From an uncultured Sulfuricurvum sp. (GTDB taxonomy: Bacteria; Campylobacterota; Campylobacteria; Campylobacterales; Sulfurimonadaceae): DNA of 64,000 nucleotides. Where the stretch lies: assembly GCA_903844635.1 (NCBI GenBank), contig CAIMUF010000055.1, positions 34,382-98,381 on the forward strand. Reading direction: 5' to 3'. A program made the position numbers and the translations under genes. Shown piece by piece: positions 52,315-60,840 of this stretch (within the stretch, counting starts at the first letter, position 1; each line of letters begins with the position of its first letter). The notes under the pieces were generated by a model. It made no database searches. It had not been told where the DNA came from and worked only from the letters and a program-made list of their open reading frames with translations.

Positions 52315-53256
52315 TCAATTGGATAAAAACGTTTCAATATACACTTCAATCTTTTCGGCCGCTTGGGTTGCTTTTTCATGATACACGACTTTGAAATAAG
52401 GATCCAATTTATCATCCGGATCAAGATTATTTAAAAGCGAATACTCAAACCATTGTGCATACCCTGCTACATTGATGACATTTCCACTGGTTCCGATAAC
52501 GACAAATAGATCACACTCATTGATTGACTGCTGTAGCTTCTGATACATCGGCGCCTCTTCGCCAAACATGACGACGTTGTGGCGAATGTTGCTGCTTTGG
52601 CATCTCGGGCAGATCACATCGATTTGGCTCTTGTATCCGATTTCAAATACACTTTTGCATTCTTCGCAACGTAAATCAGTTAGAGTGCCGTGCAGATGGA
52701 CGACATTAGGACATCCGGCACGCTCAAATAGATCATCAACGTTTTGGGTGGGAACATCGATCTGTTTTGGATAGTTACGTTTGAGACGAGCGACCATGTT
52801 ATGGGCAAGATTAGGCTGTTTGCTTTCTAGATCACGCCGTCTGGCATCATAAAAATCAGCCACCAGTTGCGGGTTACGCTCAAACCCTTTAACGGAGCAT
52901 ACTTCCATAACATCGTACTCTTCCCATAAGCCGTCACTGTCTCTAAAGGTACGAACACCGCTTTCAGCACTGATGCCTGCACCGCTTAGTATCAGTACTT
53001 TGAGTGCAGAGGAGGGTGCTTTGATGTTTTCGAGCGCTGTTTTGGTCCTTTGTTTCAAGCTTTCATATTGTTTTTCAAGAAGAGCATTTTCTACAAGTTC
53101 TGCAAAATCTTCATTGCCATTTAGGATAACTTCGTTCGCTTGTTTTATTCTCTCAACCTCTGATACAAAAGAAAATCTGTCTATTTTATTTGTTCGGTAT
53201 TGGGCAATTAGCTCATCCAAGTCCTGATAGAGAAATTTGAGAGTATTTTTGTTGAG
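52315..53256 (-). CDS. Sir2-family NAD-dependent protein deacylase with N-terminal extension
   Basis: The protein is about 313 aa. The C-terminal 230 residues are a sirtuin: LILSGAGISAESGVRTFRDS, TQNVDDLFERAGCPNVVHLH with the catalytic His, a four-Cys Zn site (CEEC and CPRC), MFGEEAP and VVIGTSGNVINVAGYA. About 80 N-terminal helical residues are extra and not recognised. It uses NAD to remove acyl groups from lysines. I start at ATG 53256 behind AGGA; a TTG at 53286 would overlap the NUDIX gene. The NUDIX partner suggests turnover of NAD-derived products. Confidence 0.85.
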   Translation of the reverse strand, partial: LNKNTLKFLYQDLDELIAQYRTNKIDRFSFVSEVERIKQANEVILNGNEDFAELVENALLEKQYESLKQRTKTALENIKAPSSALKVLILSGAGISAESGVRTFRDSDGLWEEYDVMEVCSVKGFERNPQLVADFYDARRRDLESKQPNLAHNMVARLKRNYPKQIDVPTQNVDDLFERAGCPNVVHLHGTLTDLRCEECKSVFEIGYKSQIDVICPRCQSSNIRHNVVMFGEEAPMYQKLQQSINECDLFVVIGTSGNVINVAGYAQWFEYSLLNNLDPDDKLDPYFKVVYHEKATQAAEKIEVYIETFLSN

Positions 53257-53264
53257 CATACGGG

Positions 53265-53681
53265 TCAATCCTGTCTGGAACTGCAATAATCTTGTATGAT
53301 CTTGGCATGATCAAATACAAGCTTGTCGTAGGGGATATCATCAAGTGGATACACGAATGCCTCTTTCGCATCATCGGCACCTACAGGTATTCCAAAAGCT
53401 TCACAAACGTATACTATTGAGACACAGTGAAATCTCGAATCCCGTGCAGGATCCGAATAGACACCAAGTAGGGAGTCTAGGGTGACATCAAGATAGATCT
53501 CTTCTTTCATTTCACGTACAACAGCAGTTTCTACTGTTTCACCGATATCGACGAATCCACCCGGCAATGCAAGTCCTTTAGGATTGTTCAATCTCTCAAT
53601 GAGCACAATCCCTTCAAATACACCAACATCATTGTAAATTTCAACTATACCGTCCACGGCTAAGAAGGGAGTCTGAATCAT
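53265..53681 (-). CDS. NUDIX hydrolase
   Basis: This 138-aa protein has the full Nudix box GFVDIGETVETAVVREMKEE (GX5EX7REXXEE), preceded by strand GIVLIERLNNPKGLALPG. Such enzymes cleave nucleoside diphosphates linked to another group, including ADP-ribose or NADH. It directly precedes the Sir2 gene (8-bp gap to the chosen start), so ADP-ribose or O-acyl-ADP-ribose from the sirtuin is an attractive substrate (inference). Confidence 0.9.
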   Translation of the reverse strand: MIQTPFLAVDGIVEIYNDVGVFEGIVLIERLNNPKGLALPGGFVDIGETVETAVVREMKEEIYLDVTLDSLLGVYSDPARDSRFHCVSIVYVCEAFGIPVGADDAKEAFVYPLDDIPYDKLVFDHAKIIQDYCSSRQD

Positions 53682-53782
53682 TGATGGCCTTTAAAACGTA
53701 TGTTTTGACATTATAAACCAATCGACATTACCTTCTGGGTAAAATATCAAATAAAATTAATTCATATACCAATGGAGAACTA

Positions 53783-54316
53783 TTGATCATACTGGACTTT
53801 GAAACCAACTCCGCAAATCTCCATGATGTGATCGAAGTTGCGGCGTTTCGGATTAAAAGAGAAGAGGGTACTTATGTTATCGCTGATTCCTTCCATCGCT
53901 ACTATTTCTCTGAATATGAAGTCAATCCTTACGCTCTTGCTGTGCACAAACTCTCTCCTCAACGAATAGAACGATTACGAGCGAATGTTGATTACGCAGA
54001 GTATTTTGTAGAAGATCAGGAGTTTGTAGAGTTTTGTCAGGGGGCTAAAACACTCATCGCACATAATATAGCGTTTGAATTACGTCATATCGGTGAGTTG
54101 ACTAGTTTCGAAAAACACTTCTGCACGATGAAATCCAATAAAAAGATTGTCGGGGCCCTCAATGTCAGGGGAAGTCTTAAAAACCCAAAACTGCTGGAAA
54201 CCTGCCGGCATTACTGCATCGAATTTGATGAAGATCAGTATCACAGCGCCGTTTATGATGTTACGAAGACACTGGAAGTTTTGAACAAAATGAACTGCAC
54301 AGGAATACAGATTTAG
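53783..54316 (+). CDS. DEDDh-type 3'-5' exonuclease-like protein
   Basis: This 177-aa protein starts at TTG 53783 behind GGAGA. The first motif is ILDFETN (DxE), the second AHNIAFELRHIG has Glu where Asp is usual, and the third HSAVYDVTKTLEVL gives His-x4-Asp. This is the RNase T/DnaQ fold, but the D-to-E change in motif II leaves activity uncertain. The gene stands alone, divergent from the NUDIX-Sir2 pair. DnaQ-like or oligoribonuclease-like roles are possible. Confidence 0.7.
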   Translation: MIILDFETNSANLHDVIEVAAFRIKREEGTYVIADSFHRYYFSEYEVNPYALAVHKLSPQRIERLRANVDYAEYFVEDQEFVEFCQGAKTLIAHNIAFELRHIGELTSFEKHFCTMKSNKKIVGALNVRGSLKNPKLLETCRHYCIEFDEDQYHSAVYDVTKTLEVLNKMNCTGIQI

Positions 54317-54540
54317 ATATTAAAGATAAGTCTCTAAGATAGTGCAGGGATGGTAGTCAATCTCACCAGAATTAATAGGCTAATATGTGGGCTTATTTTA
54401 AAAAATTTAAATTCTACCCCGTAATATTCAATATGTATACGTTAACTGAATGATTTTAGGTTCAGGATCAATATTGTTGACTGCATCGAAAAGGTTGCAA
54501 CCCAAATGCAGTAAAATAAGTTCGATTAGTTTTCCACATT

Positions 54541-54867
54541 TTATTTTTGGCGCATCTTTGGTTGCTGTCCATTTTGTGGTTTACTACGTTGATGTTGCTT
54601 ATAATCTTGTAACAATATGGCGTCATTTTCTGCATTCTTTCGTGCATTTTCATCTCTTGCTATTTCTAACGCTTCCTCATCTGATTTGATTTTTTTAGCT
54701 TCTTCTGTATAAGTTTCTTCACTTAAGCAAGTCCACACTAAGCTTTTAGTGATAGTGTTAAATTCATGATGCTTGCGTTCATTTGGACATGTTGCCATAG
54801 ATTCATCTCCAAATATATTGACTGATATCAGCATAACTAGAAAAAAACTAAAAATAGATTTTTGCAT
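54541..54867 (-). CDS. Small secreted protein of unknown function
   Basis: This 108-aa protein has a signal peptide of about 20 residues (IFSFFLVMLISVNIFG), two Cys in the mature part (MATCPNERKHH and LVWTCLSEE), then a charged helix (EEAKKIKSDEEALEIARDEN) and a Gln/Lys-rich tail. The two Cys could form a disulfide in the periplasm. No family is recognised. It stands alone. Confidence 0.55.
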   Translation of the reverse strand: MQKSIFSFFLVMLISVNIFGDESMATCPNERKHHEFNTITKSLVWTCLSEETYTEEAKKIKSDEEALEIARDENARKNAENDAILLQDYKQHQRSKPQNGQQPKMRQK

Positions 54868-55010
54868 ATGAACTCCATTAATAAAATAAAAAATGATTTT
54901 ATCATTAAAAAGTTTCTTTATAGATTTAGCAACTCAAGAGGAAATTACCTATGGTACATTTTTTGCTTGCTAATATTGTGTTAAAAACACAAATTTCTAT
55001 GGAGGTTAAT

Positions 55011-55550
55011 ATGACAGTCTCTAATAATTTAATGATTGCATCACAAATGTATGCCAATAAAGATGTACAGACCCAAAGCGGTGCTAGTGGTACATGGACT
55101 GGTGCTTCTCAAAGTACTACTATGGATTTTAGTGCTATCGCTCAGCAGCTTATGTCAGCGATAGATACCAATAAAAGTGGTACCCTTGATAAAGCTGAGT
55201 TTTCTCAAGCAGCTCAAACATTGGCTAAAAGTAGTGGTAAAACTGATACTAGCGGTGTTGATGCAGCTTTTGGAAAGATGGACTCAAATGGTGATGGTTC
55301 AATTAGTTCAGATGAAATGTTAAATGCTATCAAGCAAGCTACTGCGCAAACTCAAACTCAAAAAAAACATCACCATCATCAAGCTAATGCAAATGCAACG
55401 GACGGCACTTCACAAGTAGCTCAAGCAAACTCATCAACACAATCATCTTCCCCTGCAAATGAAATGCAAAAAAACTTGTTTAATAAAATTATGGCCGCTT
55501 ACGGTAGTTCAACTACTACAGCAGGAGCAACTACAAATCTTTCAGCTTAA
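55011..55550 (+). CDS. EF-hand calcium-binding protein
   Basis: This 179-aa protein starts at 55011 (MTVSNNLMIASQM) behind GGAGG; an ATG 60 nt upstream is rejected for lack of a ribosome site. It has two EF-hand loops, DTNKSGTLDKAEF and DSNGDGSISSDEM, about 45 residues apart. Ala/Gln/Ser/Thr-rich stretches and a KKHHHHQ run follow. There is no signal peptide, so it is cytosolic or exported by a leaderless route. It is followed in the same frame by an ApbE-like gene after one TAA stop. Confidence 0.8.
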   Translation: MTVSNNLMIASQMYANKDVQTQSGASGTWTGASQSTTMDFSAIAQQLMSAIDTNKSGTLDKAEFSQAAQTLAKSSGKTDTSGVDAAFGKMDSNGDGSISSDEMLNAIKQATAQTQTQKKHHHHQANANATDGTSQVAQANSSTQSSSPANEMQKNLFNKIMAAYGSSTTTAGATTNLSA

Positions 55551-55559
55551 CGATTAGCG

Positions 55560-56393
55560 TTGTATCTGTATAACTTCGAAGCATTCACAACTCCTTGCGA
55601 GCTTCATATTGAGGCTCCTGTTCAGACAGAAGCCGATAATGCAGCGCAACTCATCATTTCTCAAGCCAAGAGATTAGAATATTGCTATGGATTTTTTCGG
55701 GAAACCTCTGAGTTGTATGCCATTAATAATCGCACAAACAATACTCACATGATAAGTGATGAATTTGCAGGACTCATAGAAATGGCTCTTTTTTATACGA
55801 AAATGACTCAAGGGGTTTTCGATATTACTTTATCCGGTACACTTAAAGCATCATTTAAAGCCTCTACATTAGAAGAATATCACTCGATGAAAGAAACATT
55901 ACTTCCGTTTGCTTCGTCTGAACATATACTCTTGGAAGGGAATCAACTTACATTCTATAATGACTTTACAAAAATTGATTTTGGCGGTTTAGTAAAAGAG
56001 TATGCTGTTGACCAAGCAGTTTTACAGCTTCAAAACCTCGGGATAAAGTCTGCTTTAGTTAACCTTGGAGGAGACATCGCAGCGTATGGAGCTTGTCATA
56101 ATAAACCATGGAAAGTTGGAATCCAAGATCCAGATTCACTAAATTTAAATCTTGTTGAAGTTGAGCTACACAACCAGTCGTTATGTACATCAGGGCATTC
56201 TAAACGTTTTAATGAGATTGAGACAATTAAAATCTCTCATATCCAACCATCTGATATGGCACTCAAAAATTATAATCAAGTTAGTATGCTCGCACCCACA
56301 ACGGTAGATGCAGGTGTATGGAGTACTGCCTTACTCATCAATCCGAATCTAATCCTTCCAGCACATATCAAGTTGATTCATACTAAGTATTAA
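55560..56393 (+). CDS. ApbE-family FAD:protein FMN transferase-like protein
   Basis: This 277-aa protein has the ApbE core: FTTPCELHIEAPVQTEA (usually FxAMGTxxxI), FDITLSGTLK, IDFGGLVKEYAVDQAV, SALVNLGGDIAAYG, LCTSGHSKRF and the metal-binding VDAGVWSTALLI. ApbE attaches FMN to Thr of redox proteins such as NqrC or NosR. There is no signal peptide, unlike periplasmic ApbE. The likely start is TTG at 55560 without a clear ribosome site, three codons after the EF-hand stop in the same frame. Confidence 0.75.
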   Translation: MYLYNFEAFTTPCELHIEAPVQTEADNAAQLIISQAKRLEYCYGFFRETSELYAINNRTNNTHMISDEFAGLIEMALFYTKMTQGVFDITLSGTLKASFKASTLEEYHSMKETLLPFASSEHILLEGNQLTFYNDFTKIDFGGLVKEYAVDQAVLQLQNLGIKSALVNLGGDIAAYGACHNKPWKVGIQDPDSLNLNLVEVELHNQSLCTSGHSKRFNEIETIKISHIQPSDMALKNYNQVSMLAPTTVDAGVWSTALLINPNLILPAHIKLIHTKY

Positions 56394-56506
56394 AATTTTA
56401 ATACTTATCACCTTCCGTGGAATAGAACGTTATGTTGGATCAATCAAAAAAAATTTTCAAAATAAGCTTTAATGACTAAAATTATATTTACAATTTGGAG
56501 AATACT

Positions 56507-56551
56507 ATGATGAACTCAAAACGCATAACTCAGGCTATGATCATTACATAA
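56507..56551 (+). CDS. 14-codon ORF with ribosome site
   Basis: GGAG lies six bases before ATG-ATG, and the frame MMNSKRITQAMIIT ends at TAA 56549-56551. It sits 37 nt before the 395-aa gene. It could be a leader peptide or the stub of a lost gene; there is no further evidence for translation. Confidence 0.2.
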   Translation: MMNSKRITQAMIIT

Positions 56552-56588
56552 GATAGAAAGAACCAATTTTTCTAAAGAAAGAGGTAGT

Positions 56589-57776
56589 ATGAAAAGTTTT
56601 TTTAATTTCTTCAAACGAGGAAATTTACCCGATGATAAGAGAGAATTGCCATATTGGTTAAAGATTAAAAATGGACAATTTGACGATATCGATGTATCAC
56701 ATAATACGGTGGACAGTCTCATCACTTTGAGCAGTCCAGAGTTCAATGAGTTTGTAAGTAGTGTAAACCACGATATGCTTTTTGTCTATCTAAGTACCAT
56801 GAGTGATAATGAGATACAAAGGTTTTATACCTATCTTGAAAATGAAGTTAACACAAAATCTCAGTACGATACGGCAAGAAATCAATTTGAAAATACGATG
56901 AGTAAAGTTAAAGCAAATAAAATTTCTGATGAGAAAAAAGCGAGGGCAACACTCGAAACACCGCTAATGATAAACTTTGCCAAACATATATACCATGCTA
57001 TTACGGATTTTATCGAATATACTTCACAAGATTATTGCAACTACGCGACAGCAGATACATTTGCAATGTATGAGAATAATCTTTCAGAAATCATATGGAA
57101 AGAAATGAAGTATATTCCAGATCATTTTGAGCAGGTGCTAGATCATTTTCAAGGGTTTTATGATGAAGAGGATGCTGAGCATCAAAAGCTTTTTGCCCAT
57201 TTATCAAATCGGTTTGGACTTTTAATCGCAACTCTGAATCGCTTGGTCGTTAAGACAGAAAATAGAAATTCATCCCTCAATTGGTTTACAGGAAAAATGC
57301 TGGAATATGAACTTGTTCCTGATGTTGAAATCTCTATTAGCCAAAGTAAACTCCTATCAACCGATAAAAAACTCATCAACTTCCTCTCGACAACATTTGC
57401 AGGGATTTGTGATGAGAGTGATGACAACTATCTATCATCACTCATCTGTGTCGTCCAAACTTTGTTTGAGTGGTATCCGGTAAACCGTGAGGCATGTGAA
57501 TATGCGATGGTGGAGATGATGAAAAGTATTGCGGTCAAAAAAGTAAATGTCGAAAATGCCAATGACTTTTTAGCCTTTTTCGAAGAGTTACCACGGTTTT
57601 ATGACGTACTGAGCTATGATAAAATCTATGAATTCAAAGAACTTATAAATCATGTTTTAGCAAACTATAAACCTCAAGATAACGAGATATTCGATAGTCC
57701 TGAAGTAAAAAACAAACTCATACTGTTGAACTATCTGGTGGATATGGAAGATTTGTATTATGAAAGCGGCAAATAA
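56589..57776 (+). CDS. Protein of unknown function, 395 aa
   Basis: This is a soluble, acidic protein without signal peptide or strong membrane helices. The start MKSFFNFFKRGNLPDDKREL is followed by mostly helical sequence with aromatic-rich segments (FAKHIYHAITDFIEYTSQDY, LICVVQTLFEWYPVNREACE, FLAFFEELPRFYDVLSYDKI). No family is recognised. AAAGAGG supports the start. The next ATG overlaps directly after its stop (TAAATG) and begins a truncated gene, so this protein originally belonged to an operon. Confidence 0.65.
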   Translation: MKSFFNFFKRGNLPDDKRELPYWLKIKNGQFDDIDVSHNTVDSLITLSSPEFNEFVSSVNHDMLFVYLSTMSDNEIQRFYTYLENEVNTKSQYDTARNQFENTMSKVKANKISDEKKARATLETPLMINFAKHIYHAITDFIEYTSQDYCNYATADTFAMYENNLSEIIWKEMKYIPDHFEQVLDHFQGFYDEEDAEHQKLFAHLSNRFGLLIATLNRLVVKTENRNSSLNWFTGKMLEYELVPDVEISISQSKLLSTDKKLINFLSTTFAGICDESDDNYLSSLICVVQTLFEWYPVNREACEYAMVEMMKSIAVKKVNVENANDFLAFFEELPRFYDVLSYDKIYEFKELINHVLANYKPQDNEIFDSPEVKNKLILLNYLVDMEDLYYESGK

Positions 57777-57905
57777 ATGAATTTAAATAAAAGTGAAGTT
57801 TGGTATCAAGAAAATTATGACTTACTCAAAGGGGAGTTTGATAAGCATTCTCTCTTCTTCCAATGTAAGGTAACGCCACTGACCGATTTCGATATTGAGT
57901 TTAAA
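57777..57905 (+). pseudogene. Truncated start of a gene following the 395-aa protein
   Basis: An ATG directly abuts the preceding stop. The frame MNLNKSEVWYQENYDLLKGE reads as a plausible acidic N-terminus. After about 15 codons it runs into DNA that encodes the pseudouridine synthase on the other strand (stop at 57822) and ends at TAA 57903-57905. It is best read as the 5' remnant of a deleted partner gene. Confidence 0.45.
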
Positions 57906-58403
57906 ACTGCCAATGCTGATTCGGGTCAACTCTAAGACCTTTAATGGTGTCCCAAATTTTGGGTCTTTCAGCGCCCCAAAAAGCCGGCGGATATGCCGAT
58001 TCTTTCCCTCGTCAATTACAACTTTGAGTTTTGTTTTTGCGCCACCAATGCTTATCTTTTCGACTTCAAGAGCCCTCAGCAGACCGTGCGGGCTTTGGAC
58101 TCCTTTCAAAGATTGCGCAATATGTTCATCTGTTACGTGGCCTCTGACCCAGATCTCATATACCTTAATACAATTCCCAGGCTTGGTCAACGCGTCGCCG
58201 ATTTTACCGTTGGTTGTGAATAATAGAAGCCCTTTCGATTCGAGATCAAGGCGTCCAATTGGCATCCATTCGTCATGAAAAACCCAATCAGGCAAAAGAT
58301 CATAAACTGTTTTTCGTCCAAGTTCGTCAGATCGTGTGACCACGTAACCCTTGGGCTTATTGAGTACTAACAGTTTTTTCGAATCGGGCGTTGTTTTATT
58401 CAT
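57822..58403 (-). CDS. Pseudouridine synthase, RsuA/RluE group
   Basis: This 193-aa enzyme isomerises uridine in rRNA. It has LLVLNKPKGYVVTRSDELGR, the catalytic Asp in MPIGRLDLESKGLLLFT, VYEIWVRGHV, and the motif III-like VIDEGKNRHIRRLFGAL followed by LELTRISIG. It lacks the N-terminal S4 domain of RsuA and RluB, so it most resembles RluE (23S rRNA U2457 in E. coli). Its 3' end overlaps the truncated gene start at 57777 antiparallel. Confidence 0.88.
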   Translation of the reverse strand: MNKTTPDSKKLLVLNKPKGYVVTRSDELGRKTVYDLLPDWVFHDEWMPIGRLDLESKGLLLFTTNGKIGDALTKPGNCIKVYEIWVRGHVTDEHIAQSLKGVQSPHGLLRALEVEKISIGGAKTKLKVVIDEGKNRHIRRLFGALKDPKFGTPLKVLELTRISIGSFKLNIEIGQWRYLTLEEERMLIKLPFE

Positions 58404-58585
58404 TAAGCGTGTTCCTTGGGTGTTTTTGATGAGCCATTAAAGTAAGATTGTTTCTAATAAACTACAATTGTTGGATGATCTTGCTTTAAAACCGCGAATT
58501 CAAGTAATAAGTGCAACGACTAGGCTTTTTAGCTGACTTAGAAAATCTTACCATAGAACTCTTCATTTAGTAGTAATACCTCTTT

Positions 58586-59410
58586 TTACCCAACTTTAAA
58601 ACATCGCATTGAAAGTGTTCCATGTTGAAATCCTTCATAAACTGTATGAATAATTTCTCCTTCTCTTTGTGATCCTAATATGGGTAGAATCGGCAGATAA
58701 TGTTCCAGTGTTGGGTGCGCATGGGCAAAATGTGGTAGATCAAAACTGATCAGTTTTTCATGATCATGTATGAGGGCATTCGAAAAAGCATCGTCGAATT
58801 CTTTGGCCCATTTTTCTACAGGCGCATCCCGATCACTTTGGGTATCCCCAAGGTTATGCGTAACATTTCCGCTTCCTATTATCATGATTCCTTGATCACG
58901 CAAAGTAGAAAGAGTTTTTCCAAGATCATAATGCCACAAAGCAGGTTTGCTCATATCAATCGAGAGTTGAAAAACTGGAACGTCATGTTTTGGGAAAAGA
59001 TGAACCAATACAGACCATGCCCCATGATCAAAGCCATGACGTCGATCAATACGAGCATGAGTGAGTTCCGCTAATAATAGACTTGATGCTATTTCACCTT
59101 TTACATCGTATTTGATGGCATATAAATCATCAGGAAAACCAAAAAAATCATGGATAGTTTCTGGTTTGTCAACTACTGAAACTACCGAACCGTTTGTTGC
59201 CCAGTGGGCAGAGAGGATTAAAATTGCTTTGGGTTTGGCGAGGGTAGTTCCCAGCTGTTTCAAGCTTTGGGTATACGGATTGTCATCGATAATATTCATC
59301 GGTGATCCATGGCTGATAAACAAAGCGCTTTGACGCATGATTGTATTCCTTTGTTCTGTTGCATTGGCAGCCAAAGCCGCCAAAAGTGCTAAAAAATAAC
59401 GTCGATTCAT
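58586..59410 (-). CDS. 4,5-DOPA dioxygenase extradiol-like protein (YgiD/LigB superfamily)
   Basis: The catalytic domain begins at residue 25 (MRQSALFISHGSPMNI). Metal ligands are probably in LFISHGSP, LILSAHWATNG, RRHGFDHGAWSVLVHLFP and FAHAHPTLEHYLP. Relatives are zinc or iron extradiol dioxygenases acting on catechols. The outer start (MNRRYFLALLAALAANA) adds a twin-arginine-like leader, and an internal ATG at 59338 has a strong AAAGGAAT site, so either start may be used. It ends the marR-pirin-yceI cluster. Confidence 0.82.
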   Translation of the reverse strand: MNRRYFLALLAALAANATEQRNTIMRQSALFISHGSPMNIIDDNPYTQSLKQLGTTLAKPKAILILSAHWATNGSVVSVVDKPETIHDFFGFPDDLYAIKYDVKGEIASSLLLAELTHARIDRRHGFDHGAWSVLVHLFPKHDVPVFQLSIDMSKPALWHYDLGKTLSTLRDQGIMIIGSGNVTHNLGDTQSDRDAPVEKWAKEFDDAFSNALIHDHEKLISFDLPHFAHAHPTLEHYLPILPILGSQREGEIIHTVYEGFQHGTLSMRCFKVG

Positions 59411-59412
59411 AA

Positions 59413-59982
59413 TTACTTCGCTAAGATGCCTTCGAGTTGGATATCCAGTTTAACTGTTTCTCCAATAGCAACACCGCCAGCTTCTAAAACGGTATTCCAT
59501 GTAATGCCATAATCCTTACGATTTATTTTTCCGCTCAGTCCTAGACCTACGCGTTGATTTCCCCATGGATCTTTAATCATTCCATTGTTTTCAAGGTCTA
59601 AAACAACGTTTTTGGTAACACCGTGCATTGTTAGTTTTCCATAAGCATTGTCCCCTTTGACTTTTTCTAATGCAAATGTGATTTGCGGATACTTCTGTGC
59701 ATCAAATAACTCTGGGGATTTTAAATGACCATCACGTTTTTCATTAGCGGTATTGATTGAAGCAGTTTGAATATTTCCACTTAGTGATTTAAGTGTTTTT
59801 GTTTTTTCATCGTATTCAAATGAACCGTTAAAAGTATCAAATTTTCCTGAAACATCAGAAATCATCATATGTTTCACTTTAAAGCCAACCGTTGAATGAC
59901 TCGTATCAATATTATATTGTCCTGCGAAAAGGGAGGCAGATCCTAGTAGTGCAAGGGCTACCGTAGCAGAGATTTTTTTCAT
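59413..59982 (-). CDS. YceI-family periplasmic protein
   Basis: This 189-aa protein has a signal peptide (about 20 residues ending ASLFA) and a lipocalin-like YceI barrel: YNIDTSHSTVGFKVKHMMIS, VSGKFDTFNGSFEYDEKTKT, SPELFDAQKYPQITFALEK and RKDYGITWNTVLEAGGVAIG. YceI proteins bind isoprenoid or quinone-like lipids in the periplasm. It lies between the pirin and DODA genes, with 30-bp and 2-bp gaps, on the same transcript. Confidence 0.92.
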   Translation of the reverse strand: MKKISATVALALLGSASLFAGQYNIDTSHSTVGFKVKHMMISDVSGKFDTFNGSFEYDEKTKTLKSLSGNIQTASINTANEKRDGHLKSPELFDAQKYPQITFALEKVKGDNAYGKLTMHGVTKNVVLDLENNGMIKDPWGNQRVGLGLSGKINRKDYGITWNTVLEAGGVAIGETVKLDIQLEGILAK

Positions 59983-60012
59983 AGTATTTCCTTTTTTATG
60001 TAATAAATAGTG

Positions 60013-60795
60013 TTAGTGCATAGGCACATCAAATAACAAAACTTTAGACTCTGTAAGAGCTAAAAGCGTGTATTCCTCCTTATCGGTGATTTGAAGTTCA
60101 TCTCTCGCTTCAAGAATATGACCGTTAATCTCTATTTTTCCTTCGATAATAAATATCAATCGACCGTGATCTTTTTGTACATCGGGGATCAATATTTTTT
60201 TACTCTCATTGATTTCCGCTAAGTAGATAGCGGCATCTTGTTTAATGGTGATGGAATCTTCACGTCCGTCGCCACTGATCAGCGTGACCCATTGATTGGT
60301 CTTGTCATGATGATTAAAGTCACGCTGATCATACCGAGGAACTCCGCCTTCTTGGTTTGGATAAATCCAGATTTGAAAGAGTTCAGTATCTGAAGTCTCC
60401 ATAGCATATTCAGAATGAAATACTCCCGATCCTGCACTCATATATTGAATCTCACCTGCTTTTATCACGCCATGATTACCTTGGGAATCACGGTGTTCTA
60501 AAGAACCTTTGGTAACGATAGAGACAATCTCCATATTTTTATGCGGATGCATATCAAATCCCATTCCAGCGTCAATACGATCATCATTAATGACGCGTAA
60601 AACTCCAAAGTTCATACGATTAGAATTGTGATAGTGTGCAAATGAAAAACTAAAACGGCTGTGTAACCAACCATGTTCCGCAACACCGCGTTCAGTCGAA
60701 CGATGAATTTTTAATGACATATTTTTCTCCTTGGTATCAGAATATAGACCTAAAGGCATGACAGAGCATATTTGTATAAATGTTCTGCGATTCAT
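60013..60795 (-). CDS. Pirin-family cupin protein with twin-arginine-like leader
   Basis: The cupin part begins at residue 26 (MSLKIHRSTERGVAEHGW). Metal ligands are seen in DMHPHKNMEIVSIVTKGSLE and MSAGSGVFHSEYA (HxH, H and E). Pirins of this type can cleave quercetin or act as redox-sensing cofactors. The outer start adds MNRRTFIQICSVMPLGL, with AAAGG seven bases before it, while an internal ATG at 60720 has its own GGAG. A 17-bp MarR-type operator copy lies just upstream. Confidence 0.87.
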   Translation of the reverse strand: MNRRTFIQICSVMPLGLYSDTKEKNMSLKIHRSTERGVAEHGWLHSRFSFSFAHYHNSNRMNFGVLRVINDDRIDAGMGFDMHPHKNMEIVSIVTKGSLEHRDSQGNHGVIKAGEIQYMSAGSGVFHSEYAMETSDTELFQIWIYPNQEGGVPRYDQRDFNHHDKTNQWVTLISGDGREDSITIKQDAAIYLAEINESKKILIPDVQKDHGRLIFIIEGKIEINGHILEARDELQITDKEEYTLLALTESKVLLFDVPMH

Positions 60796-60809
60796 GATTA
60801 AGCCTTTAA

Positions 60810-60826
60810 TTACTAGTTAGTACTAT
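60810..60826. promoter_or_regulatory. MarR operator candidate, copy 1 (before pirin)
   Basis: TTACTAGTTAGTACTAT, 15 bp before the pirin start, is the exact reverse complement of the sequence at 61323-61339. Two identical 17-bp sites at the two starts of this cluster point to one regulator. Confidence 0.6.
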
Positions 60827-60840
60827 ATAAGTAAATTTTT

